From assembly GCF_010894455.1 (NCBI RefSeq), contig NZ_JAAIXY010000027.1:62001-126000 (forward strand): a stretch of DNA of 64,000 nucleotides, given 5' to 3'. Both the position numbers and the translations under genes were made by a program. Below are positions 43,052 to 50,393 of the stretch, in pieces. The stretch's first letter is position 1; each line of letters begins with the position of its first letter. This stretch comes from Myxococcus eversor (GTDB taxonomy: Bacteria > Myxococcota > Myxococcia > Myxococcales > Myxococcaceae). A model generated the notes under the pieces. The model saw nothing but the letters and a program-made list of their open reading frames with translations, had not been told where the DNA came from and searched no databases.

Positions 43052-43854
43052 ATGCCCGAGGTCTGATGCGGGCCCTGCCCACCATGCTGCGCGTGAGCTT
43101 CGCGGAGTCGGTGGCCTACCGGGCGGAGATGTTCGTCTGGGTGCTGTCCACCACCATGCCGCTGGTCAACATGGTGCTGTGGATGGCGGTGGCCAAGAGC
43201 GCCCCGGTGGGCCACTTCGGCCAGGCCGACTTCGTGGGCTACTTCCTGGCCACCTTCGCGGTGCGCCAGCTCACCAGCGCGTGGGCCGCGTGGCTCATCA
43301 ACTGGGAGGTGAAGCAGGGCACGCTGGCGATGCGCCTCTTGCGTCCCATCTCCCCCTTGTGGGGCTACGCATCCGACAACGTGGCGGGCTTCCCCATGCG
43401 CGTCGTGGTGGCCCTGCCCGTGGTGCTCCTGAGCATCGCGCTGGTGGGCGCGCACAAGGCGGTGCCGCAGCACGCGTGGCAGTGGGGGCTGTTCCTCGTG
43501 GCTGTACTGGGCGGCTGGGCCATCACCTTCCTGGCCAACGTGGCCATTGGCGCGCTGAGCCTCTTCCTCGACAGCAGCCAGAAGATGATGGAGGTGTGGA
43601 TGGTCCTCTTCTTCGTCTGCTCCGGCTACATGTACCCGGTGGAGTTCCTCCCGGATGGGCTGCGCACCGTCATCGACTGGCTTCCGTTCCGCTATCAGAT
43701 GGGGCTGCCGGTGGAGTTGATGACGAACGCGCATGACCTGCCCACCGCGCTGGGCCTGGTGGCGAGGCAGTGGGCGTGGGTGCTGGGGATGGGTGCGCTC
43801 GCGGTGGGGCTCTGGAAGCAGGGCGTGAAGTGCTTCGCGGCGTTCGGAGGGTAG
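43048..43854 (+). CDS. ABC-2-type exporter permease 1
   Basis: Integral membrane subunit of 268 residues with about 6 helices, of the PF06182 type. Key segments are AYRAEMFVWVLSTTMPLVNMVLW, INWEVKQGTLAMRLLRPISPLWGY and the late FFVCSGYMYPVEFLPDGLRTVIDWLPFRY. The WEVKQGTL and LLRPISPL portion is characteristic of these permeases. It pairs with the next gene to form a heterodimeric channel powered by the upstream ATPase. The transported substrate is unknown; some relatives export drugs or lipids. Confidence 0.9.
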   Translation: MNARGLMRALPTMLRVSFAESVAYRAEMFVWVLSTTMPLVNMVLWMAVAKSAPVGHFGQADFVGYFLATFAVRQLTSAWAAWLINWEVKQGTLAMRLLRPISPLWGYASDNVAGFPMRVVVALPVVLLSIALVGAHKAVPQHAWQWGLFLVAVLGGWAITFLANVAIGALSLFLDSSQKMMEVWMVLFFVCSGYMYPVEFLPDGLRTVIDWLPFRYQMGLPVELMTNAHDLPTALGLVARQWAWVLGMGALAVGLWKQGVKCFAAFGG

Positions 43855-43858
43855 GGGC

Positions 43859-44662
43859 ATGGTGCGGCGATATCTGCGACTGCTGACAGTGCAGCTCAAG
43901 GCATCCGGCCTCCAGGCGCTCCAGTACCGGGCGGACTTCTTCACCGACGGCTTCACGTCGCTGTGCTGGGTCTTCACCGCGCTGGCGCCGCTGTTCGTCG
44001 TCTACGGTCGGCAGCCGGAAGTCGAAGGCTGGAGCTTCGGCGAGGCGTTGCTCGTCGTGGGCTGGTTCACCCTGCTGCAGGGCATTCTCGAGGGCGCCAT
44101 CAACCCCAGCCTCACCGGCGTGGTGGAGCACATCCGCAAGGGCACGCTGGACTTCGTGTTGCTCAAGCCCGCGGACGCGCAGTTCCTCGTGTCCACGCAG
44201 CGCTTCCTGCCGTGGCGCGCCTTCAACGTGCTCACCGGCCTGGGCCTCTTCATCTACGCCTTCATGCTCCTGGGGCGCGGGCCTTCTCCGCTGGGACTCC
44301 TGACGTCGCTCTTGCTGCTGGGCACCAGCACGGTGCTCCTGTACTCGCTGTGGATATTGACGGTGAGCGCCGCGTTCTTCGTCGTCCGGGTGGACAACCT
44401 CACGTACCTCTTCACGTCCATCTTCGACTTCGCGCGGTGGCCCTCGTCCGTGTTCAAGGGCGTGGCGAAGGGGGCGCTGACGCTCGTCTTCACGTACGTG
44501 ATTCCCCTGGCCCTGATGACCACCTTCCCCGCGGAGGCCATGCTGGGCCGGCTGCCGGTGGCGTCGCTGGTGGGCGCGGTGGTGGGCTCGGCCGTCTTCG
44601 CGTGGGTGGCGCGGCGCGTCTGGATTCGCTCCATCGGCCACTACACCTCGGCCAGCAGCTAA
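43859..44662 (+). CDS. ABC-2-type exporter permease 2
   Basis: Second integral membrane subunit, 267 residues, about 6 helices, also PF06182-like. Segments of note are LQYRADFFTDGFTSLCWVFTA, GVVEHIRKGTLDFVLLKPAD and FTYVIPLALMTTFPAEAMLG, the last a typical family block near the C-terminus. It begins 4 bases after permease 1 and closes the operon. No hairpin of note follows. It probably forms a heterodimer with permease 1. Confidence 0.9.
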   Translation: MVRRYLRLLTVQLKASGLQALQYRADFFTDGFTSLCWVFTALAPLFVVYGRQPEVEGWSFGEALLVVGWFTLLQGILEGAINPSLTGVVEHIRKGTLDFVLLKPADAQFLVSTQRFLPWRAFNVLTGLGLFIYAFMLLGRGPSPLGLLTSLLLLGTSTVLLYSLWILTVSAAFFVVRVDNLTYLFTSIFDFARWPSSVFKGVAKGALTLVFTYVIPLALMTTFPAEAMLGRLPVASLVGAVVGSAVFAWVARRVWIRSIGHYTSASS

Positions 44663-44862
44663 TCCCTCTCACGTCACCCGAGCCTTGCGGGCCGTCGAGC
44701 GCTTGCTGACTCAGTGGTGGGGTGTATCAACCCCACCTGTTTCAGCCGGTGTCGACGTCATTTTTCAGGTGCCGAATTGGCCTCCTTCCTCGGGGCTGGG
44801 GTAAGGGCCGCTGCGTGCGGCTCGTCAGGCGCACACCCCCCGAAGGGAAAGGACCCCCACCC

Positions 44863-47043
44863 ATGAATCGATGTATCGGGCTCGGCCGCCTGGCCGCGCT
44901 TGTGACGGCGCTCGTCCTGGCGGGATGCTCACACGAGGAATTTGCAGAACCGTCAAACACGGAAAGCACTGCGGGCTTGGATGCGGTGACCCAGGGTTGG
45001 ACGCCCACGCCGAGCATGTCGCTCCAACGGATGGACCACACCGCGACGCTGCTGCGCACCGGCAACGTGCTGGTGGTGGGCGGACAGTCCTCGGCGAACG
45101 CGGAGCTGTACGACTCGAAGGGCGTGCGCTGGTTGTCTGGAGGCACGCTGGGGGCCGCGCGGCGCAGACACACCGCGACGCTCCTGAACAACGGCAAGGT
45201 GCTCGTCGCGGGCGGCGACTCCGGCGCGTCTCCCACGGGCACCGCCGAGCTGTATGACTCCACCACGGGGACCTGGGCGGCGACGGGGAGCCTGGACACG
45301 CTGCGCTCCGGACACACGGCGACGTTGCTGTCGAACGGGAAGGTGCTGGTGGTGGGCGGAGAGAACGGCGGGGGCACGGGGCTGTCCACCGCGCGGCTCT
45401 ACGACTCGGCGACCGGGACGTGGGCCTCCACGGGCGGGCTGCGCAGGCCGCGCGTGGGGCACTCGGCGACGCTGCTGGGCAATGGGCGGGTGATGGTCAC
45501 CGGAGGGCGCGTCGGGCCTCGGGGTGAGTTCGTCACGGACGTGGAGCTGTATGAGCCGAGCACCGGCCTGTGGAGCCAGGTGGCGGGCCTGCTCACCGCG
45601 CGCGCGGGGCACAGCGCGACGCGGCTGTTGTCCGGCAAGGTGCTGGTGGCGGGCGGCTTCCTCGACGAGTTCACCGCCTCGCGGACCTCGGAGCTGTATG
45701 ACCCCAGCGCTGGCACCTGGGCTCCGGTGGCGCAGTTGCTGCCGGGCGAGCGGGCGCAGCACACGGCGACGCTGCTGCACTCGGGCGAGGTGCTCGTGAC
45801 GGGCGGCACGGACGGCAACAGTCCGTATCTGCAGACCGCGACCATCTTCGACCCGACGCTTGCTCGCTGGAGCGCGACGCCGCCGATGAGCGCGAGCCGG
45901 CTGGGACACACGGCCACGCTGCTCCTCCAGGGCGAGGTGTTCGTCACGGGAGGCAGCGCGGACGGCACGCAGGGGGCCTCCTCGGCGGAGCGGTTCTCGG
46001 TGCCCACGCCGCCCTGGCGCCCCACGGCGACCCTGTCGGCGGCGCGATATCATCACTCGGTGACGCTGCTCGACTCCGGCAAGGTGCTGGTGGCGGGAGG
46101 GACGAGCACCGGGAGCAGCGGCCTGTCGGGCGCGGAGCTGTACGACGAGCACCTGGTGACGTGGACGCAGACGGGGAGCCTCGTCACGCCGCGCTTCCTG
46201 CATGGGGCGGCGGAGCTGCCCTCGGGCAACGTGCTGGTGGCGGGAGGGCAGGGCACCTCCTCGGCGTACCTGTCATCCGCGGAGGTGTATGACCTGGCCA
46301 CCGGGCAGTGGAGCAGCACCGGGGCGATGGCGGGGAATCGCTCGCGGCACACCACCACATTGCTGGACTCCGGGCAGGTGCTGGTGACGGGCGGACGGAT
46401 GTCCTCCAGCTTCAGCAGCATCCTCGCCACCGCGGAGCTGTATGACCCGCCCTCCGGGACGTGGCGCGCCACGGGCACGATGAGCGTGCGTCGCGTCAAC
46501 CACACCGCGACGATGTTGCTGTCCGGCAAGGTGCTGGTGGTGGGCGGCACCACGCCGTCGGGAGACACGGCGACCGCCGAGCTCTACGACATGCACACGG
46601 GCCAGTGGACGCAGACGGGCTCCATGGCGGGCACGCGCTATGGGCACATCGCGGTGGCGTTGCCGGGTGGCAAGGTGCTGGTGGCCGGCGGCTGGGGGCT
46701 GGGCGGCGCGCTGGCCACGGCCGAGATCTATGACCCCGCGCAGGGCGGCTGGACGACGGTGGCGCCGATGACGAGCAGTCGCTACGGGGCGCTGGCCTCC
46801 GTGTTGTCCTCGGGCCGCGTGCTGGTGCTGGGCGGGGATGCCGGGGCCGCCACGGGCCTCTTGTCGACGACGGAGGTGTTCGACCCGGCGCTCGGCCAGT
46901 GGTCGTCCGCGGGCACCATGTCCAACGCGCTGTCGAGCGCCACGGTGACTCGGCTGGCCATCTCCGGACGGGTGCTCGTCGCGGGAGGCCTGGGGACGAG
47001 TGGCGCGCTGTCCTCCGCGGAGCTGTACACACCCGCGCCCTGA
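44863..47043 (+). CDS. Kelch-repeat lipoprotein (14 repeats)
   Basis: Exported lipoprotein of 726 residues. The signal ends in the lipobox LVLAGC (Cys about 22), preceded by AAGGGAAAGGA as ribosome-binding site at 44843-44853. The mature part is made of 14 repeats of about 48 residues. Each has a core such as HTATLLxxGKVLVxGG followed by AELYDxxxGxWxxTG, the kelch/galactose-oxidase pattern. Fourteen blades would suit two seven-bladed propellers. Such proteins are numerous in myxobacteria and their ligands are unknown. The repeats are very regular at DNA level, so recombination within the gene is possible. It ends at a strong 12-bp hairpin. Confidence 0.9.
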   Translation: MNRCIGLGRLAALVTALVLAGCSHEEFAEPSNTESTAGLDAVTQGWTPTPSMSLQRMDHTATLLRTGNVLVVGGQSSANAELYDSKGVRWLSGGTLGAARRRHTATLLNNGKVLVAGGDSGASPTGTAELYDSTTGTWAATGSLDTLRSGHTATLLSNGKVLVVGGENGGGTGLSTARLYDSATGTWASTGGLRRPRVGHSATLLGNGRVMVTGGRVGPRGEFVTDVELYEPSTGLWSQVAGLLTARAGHSATRLLSGKVLVAGGFLDEFTASRTSELYDPSAGTWAPVAQLLPGERAQHTATLLHSGEVLVTGGTDGNSPYLQTATIFDPTLARWSATPPMSASRLGHTATLLLQGEVFVTGGSADGTQGASSAERFSVPTPPWRPTATLSAARYHHSVTLLDSGKVLVAGGTSTGSSGLSGAELYDEHLVTWTQTGSLVTPRFLHGAAELPSGNVLVAGGQGTSSAYLSSAEVYDLATGQWSSTGAMAGNRSRHTTTLLDSGQVLVTGGRMSSSFSSILATAELYDPPSGTWRATGTMSVRRVNHTATMLLSGKVLVVGGTTPSGDTATAELYDMHTGQWTQTGSMAGTRYGHIAVALPGGKVLVAGGWGLGGALATAEIYDPAQGGWTTVAPMTSSRYGALASVLSSGRVLVLGGDAGAATGLLSTTEVFDPALGQWSSAGTMSNALSSATVTRLAISGRVLVAGGLGTSGALSSAELYTPAP

Positions 47044-47057
47044 CGTCAGGGCTCCTT

Positions 47058-47087
47058 CCGCCCGCGTCCCGATGTGGACGCGGGCGG
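47058..47087. terminator. Bidirectional terminator between kelch and sitI-like genes
   Basis: CCGCCCGCGTCC (47058-47069) pairs perfectly with GGACGCGGGCGG (47076-47087), a 12-bp stem with a 6-base loop. It lies between convergent genes ending at 47043 and 47096. Confidence 0.75.
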
Positions 47088-47095
47088 GAGGGGTA

Positions 47096-47830
47096 TCAAC
47101 TCACGGCGGAGCGGACGGGCAGCTCCTGGAAGGCGATGCCGGAGAGTTCCAGGTGGCGCACTGCCTCCATGAGGCGCTGAGTGCCGATGAGCATCGTCGC
47201 GAAGTTTCCGACCCGGAACAGGTCCACGTCCCAGGGCATGGAGTCCGCATCGAGGACGGGCGCATCGGGTCGCGAGAACGCGAAGCGACCACAGGTCGGG
47301 CAGGGCGGGGGTACGTTCGGCGGAACGCAGTCAGGATGGAGTCGACCTCGCGGTTCGATTTGGAGGTCGAGCAGCTCGGGCGCGGTCTTCTGGCGGAACC
47401 GCAGCTCCGTCCGACAGCCTGTCAATCCACGGAGGCCCTGCGCCTGGAGTTGCTCCAGTGTGTCGCGACGCACGAGCAGAATCGAAGAGCCCTGCCAGGT
47501 GAACGGGCCGAAAGCCCCCGAGGCTTGGCCCACTCTGGGGCCAAACTCAGTGCCAGGTGGCAGCTCCGAATTCGCTGGGGCCAGGGGACGCACCAGGGCC
47601 CGCAGACGCGCGAATTCGGTGAAGGGCTCGGGACGGGGCTGCTCGAAAAGAGCGTGCTCGGGCAGCGAGGACAGGTCCACGCAAGGATAGTGGTGACCCC
47701 ACGAGCTCCAGGTCACGCCGCACTCCGGGCACTTCGCACCGGGAAGGGCCCACTTGAGAGCCCCGTCGAACGAGCCGTTGAAGGCGCTCGTCGCGGCCTC
47801 GTCCTCCCGCAGCCAGAAGTACCGAGTCAT
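47096..47830 (-). CDS. Double-CXXCG motif immunity protein (SitI6-like)
   Basis: A 244-residue cytoplasmic protein of the Myxococcus double-CXXCG paralogous family (TIGR02264 type), named SitI6 where paired with SitA6 toxins. The first motif is KCPECGVTW and the second PPCPTCGRF, likely one zinc site. Other family marks are YPCVDLSSLPE, FGPRVGQASGAFGPF and LRGLTGCRTELRF. ATG 47830 gives the typical start MTRYFWL; the extension to 47884 overlaps the toxin gene and is unlikely. It follows the toxin stop by 13 bases on the same strand, the order sitA-sitI. Protection against the adjacent toxin is inferred from the family. Confidence 0.88.
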   Translation of the reverse strand: MTRYFWLREDEAATSAFNGSFDGALKWALPGAKCPECGVTWSSWGHHYPCVDLSSLPEHALFEQPRPEPFTEFARLRALVRPLAPANSELPPGTEFGPRVGQASGAFGPFTWQGSSILLVRRDTLEQLQAQGLRGLTGCRTELRFRQKTAPELLDLQIEPRGRLHPDCVPPNVPPPCPTCGRFAFSRPDAPVLDADSMPWDVDLFRVGNFATMLIGTQRLMEAVRHLELSGIAFQELPVRSAVS

Positions 47831-47843
47831 GTGTTCAAAGCCC

Positions 47844-48512
47844 TCACGCGCCAGGGCGAGAATAGTAGGGCTGAACGGGGCCACCGATGAGCTGGAATCG
47901 GTGGATGAGTTCGCCTGCGTGTTTGTAGATGTCCTCGGGACTCGCGCTCTGATTCAGGTCTCGATACTGGCGCCAGGCCTTGTTCCAAGGGCCCCCACGA
48001 CCGTCATTCCCATGAATGCGACGATGGAGGTCACGAGGGATGGGCATCGTGTAGTCGTGGATCTTCACGCCCTGTCGCTCGAACCATCTCGCGAGGTCCT
48101 CTGCCTGGGGAAAGATGTGGTGCTTCTCCCAGCGCCCTGGCGTGAGCTGGTGCGTATGTGGAATGACGCGTTCGGGTGCGCCATTCCAGTTCGGGAAGAC
48201 CATGACGGCCCCGCGAGGGAGTCCCTGGCGACCACCCCAGTTCCTGCGAGGGCCACTGCCTGGTGCGGCAGCGGCGGCAGGAGGACGTGCCGGAGGAAAG
48301 CGCACGTGCTCAATTTCGCTGGGCAGGTCCTCGCAACGGTAGAGGCCACACAGGTCATCCGAACACAGGACCGTGACGCAGCGGTCCTCCTCGGGGCGCG
48401 CGCACTCCACCTCGGCTTCATCCCAAGCGCGATGAATCGGGTGCTGTGCAGCGGAAGCGCAGCCCAGCACGTGGACGACCCATAATAGCCAGAGCCCTCG
48501 AGGAATTCGCAT
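47844..48512 (-). CDS. SitA6-like polymorphic toxin lipoprotein
   Basis: Candidate outer-membrane lipoprotein toxin of 222 residues, of the family TIGR02269/SitA6. Sit toxins in Myxococcus pass between cells by TraA/B outer membrane exchange. The signal ends in the lipobox VHVLGC (Cys18). A Cys-rich short region (four Cys within about 25 residues) is followed by a Pro/Ala linker. The C-terminal domain carries WEKHHIFPQAEDLARWFERQG, then DLHRRIHGND and GGPWNKAW, an HNH/AHH-like nuclease pattern. No sitB is present upstream. The immunity gene follows. Delivery and toxicity are family knowledge; nuclease activity is my inference. Confidence 0.85.
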   Translation of the reverse strand: MRIPRGLWLLWVVHVLGCASAAQHPIHRAWDEAEVECARPEEDRCVTVLCSDDLCGLYRCEDLPSEIEHVRFPPARPPAAAAAPGSGPRRNWGGRQGLPRGAVMVFPNWNGAPERVIPHTHQLTPGRWEKHHIFPQAEDLARWFERQGVKIHDYTMPIPRDLHRRIHGNDGRGGPWNKAWRQYRDLNQSASPEDIYKHAGELIHRFQLIGGPVQPYYSRPGA

Positions 48513-48548
48513 GCGCCGCGAAGCCTAGCATTCAGAGTTGCCGGAGTT

Positions 48549-48836
48549 TTACGTGCAGTTGCGGGTGGGCTTCCTCGTGATGAGCGGCGGATGCTCTACG
48601 CGTCGCTGCTTCAGGCGAGTGGCAAGCTGACGCTCCACGTCCTCCCAGGGGACTGTCTCGACACGGCCTTCACGGATGTCCGTGGCGCGACGCTCCAGCT
48701 CTTGCGACCACTCTGAACCGGAGTCCTCCCGCGCGGGCGCCTCATCGAGACTGAGCAGCAGCTTGTGCGCGACTTCGGCGCGCTCCTCGGGTGGGAGGCT
48801 CAAGATGCTGGTGAGCAACTCATCCTTGGTGGCCAT
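48549..48836 (-). CDS. Addiction-module antitoxin-like protein (PF09720), no toxin beside it
   Basis: A 95-residue protein with the N-terminus MATKDELLTSILSLPPEERAEVAHKLL, matching the PF09720/TIGR02574 antitoxin components that usually precede a ParE/RelE toxin. The acidic middle (EAPAREDSGSEWSQEL, then RATDIREGRVETVPWEDVERQLA) also matches. The family normally ends in a short Arg-rich tail; here it ends HPPLITRKPTRNCT. No toxin frame follows in the 36 bases before the SitA6-like gene. The start at 48836 is preferred to the in-frame extension to 49040. It is either a solitary antitoxin or the survivor of a decayed module. Confidence 0.78.
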   Translation of the reverse strand: MATKDELLTSILSLPPEERAEVAHKLLLSLDEAPAREDSGSEWSQELERRATDIREGRVETVPWEDVERQLATRLKQRRVEHPPLITRKPTRNCT

Positions 48837-48897
48837 GAGGTGAAGCCTACTCGCCGCCATTGGCTTCGGGGACTGTTGTCGACCTGATGTCCCTGCT

Positions 48898-49800
48898 TCA
48901 CGCCCCCGGCTGAGGCGCCTCCGCCTCCTCGGACTCCACGCCGTAATACGCCAGGCACTCCGTCTCGCGGCCTCTGACGACACGTCGACCGTCCAGCGGT
49001 CCACCGTGCGCGGTGACGATGGTGCACTGTCCCTCGTCACCTTCCTGGTCGAAGTACAGCACCACCCAGTCGTGCGTCGCGTTCTGCTGATGCGCCATCG
49101 CCGTGTTGGAGAACAGCGCCCGGACGTTCCACCCGTCCAGCTTGCGCCGCATCACCGGCAACCACGCCTCACCCGAGGGATTGAACCGCCGGGGCGCGAT
49201 GGTCCGCAGCGCTCCCGCGTCCGCCTTCCGGCGGTACTCCTCGTCCACCTGAAGCAATACCCCCACCTCCGGCCGAGGCCCCTCGTCCTGACTCGCGCTT
49301 TTGCGCGCCGCGCCCCGCCGGTTGCGCCCCAGCCGCGACTCGAGCAAGTCGCGCACCTGCTGCCCGCGTCGCGGTCCGAAGCCCTCCACCGCTTCGAGCC
49401 TGCCGTCGTGCGCCGCCTGCTCCAGTTCCTCCAACGAGCGCACCCCCAGCTCCTCGTGAATCCGCCGCGCCAGCTCCGGTCCGATGCCCGGCACACTGGC
49501 GAGCAGCTGCTCGGGCGAGGACTCATCCTCCAGGCGCTGCAACAACCCGAGCTGCCCCGTGCGCACCAGCTCCGCCACCGCCGCGGCGATGCTCTTGCCC
49601 ACCCCAGGCAGCTCCCGCAGCCCCGCCTCGCCCTTCGAAGCCAAGAGCTCCGCGACGGACTCCGGCCACTCGCCAATCGTCCCCGCCGCCTTGCGGTAGG
49701 CCGAAATCCGGAAGGGCATCGCGTCCTGCTCCTCCAGCAGGTCCGCCACCCGTTCCAAAGCATCCGCGATGCCGATGTTGTCCTTCCATTCGACGCCCAT
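48898..49800 (-). CDS. PolX-like helix-hairpin-helix protein without polymerase domain
   Basis: A 300-residue DNA-binding protein. Residues 1-155 match the N-terminus of bacterial PolX: the 8-kDa-type domain (NIGIADALERVADLLEEQ, PFRISAYRKAAGTI) and two HhH motifs (LRELPGVGKSIAAAV and ASVPGIGPELARRI, then EGFGPRRGQQV). The palm and PHP domains of PolX are absent. Residues 175-300 form a second domain (EVGVLLQVDEEYRRKA, APRRFNPSG, THDWVVLYFDQEG, VVRGRETECLAYY) that I cannot name. ATG 49800 follows AAGGAG closely; a TTG four codons earlier is the alternative. Role in DNA repair or processing is inferred. Confidence 0.82.
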   Translation of the reverse strand: MGVEWKDNIGIADALERVADLLEEQDAMPFRISAYRKAAGTIGEWPESVAELLASKGEAGLRELPGVGKSIAAAVAELVRTGQLGLLQRLEDESSPEQLLASVPGIGPELARRIHEELGVRSLEELEQAAHDGRLEAVEGFGPRRGQQVRDLLESRLGRNRRGAARKSASQDEGPRPEVGVLLQVDEEYRRKADAGALRTIAPRRFNPSGEAWLPVMRRKLDGWNVRALFSNTAMAHQQNATHDWVVLYFDQEGDEGQCTIVTAHGGPLDGRRVVRGRETECLAYYGVESEEAEAPQPGA

Positions 49801-49881
49801 GGCTCCTTCCAACTTGGAGCGTCAGGCCCATGACGACCACCCCGGCACCACCCACCGGACAAGCAGGCGAGCGCCAATCCC

Positions 49882-50277
49882 TCAGGGTGCGTCCGCGACG
49901 ATGGCGTCCGCCTCGATTTCCACCAGCATCTCCGGGGAGATGAGCTTGCTCACCTCCACCATCGACGTCACCGGACGGATGCTGGCGAAGAACTCCCCGT
50001 GCGCCCGGCCCACCTCTTCCCAGCGAGAGATGTCCGTGACGTACATCCGCGTGCGCACCACGTCCTTCAGGCCCGCCCCCACCGCCTGGAGCGCGGACTC
50101 GATGTTCCGCAGCGCCTGGGCTGCCTGCAGGTAGGCATCCCCCGCCCCGACGACCTGACCCGAGGCGTCCGTGGCCGTCGTCCCCGAAATCGAGACGAAG
50201 GGCCCCACCCGCACCGCGCGCGAGTAGCCCACACGGGGCTCCCAGGGGGTACCCGTGGAGTGAAGGGTCCGCTGCAT
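49882..50277 (-). CDS. RidA/YjgF family protein
   Basis: A 131-residue protein of the RidA family, which hydrolyses reactive enamine/imine intermediates in the best-known members. The fold is seen in GYSRAVRVGPFVSISGTTATD, QAAQALRNIESALQAVGAGLKDVVRTRMYVTDI and the closing VEVSKLISPEMLVEIEADAIV. The conserved Arg lies in VVRTRMYVTD and the Glu in the last strand. The start at 50277 (MQRTLHSTG) is the normal N-terminus. It lies about 80 bases from the PolX-like gene, same strand, and is divergent from prfC. Confidence 0.9.
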   Translation of the reverse strand: MQRTLHSTGTPWEPRVGYSRAVRVGPFVSISGTTATDASGQVVGAGDAYLQAAQALRNIESALQAVGAGLKDVVRTRMYVTDISRWEEVGRAHGEFFASIRPVTSMVEVSKLISPEMLVEIEADAIVADAP

Positions 50278-50393
50278 GGCTGCCTCCGAAGGCGAGAAAG
50301 TGTGCGCGGACCCTCCCACGAGCCCCGGCCGGACCGCCAGGGGCTCCTTGCTGGCTGCAAGGAAACACGGCCCGTGGTAGTTGGCCCCGGGTC

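Noticed and set aside
48513..48560. Short frame after the antitoxin considered as a ParE toxin remnant
   Set aside because: Only about 20 codons, no ParE motif; too short to support a pseudogene call.
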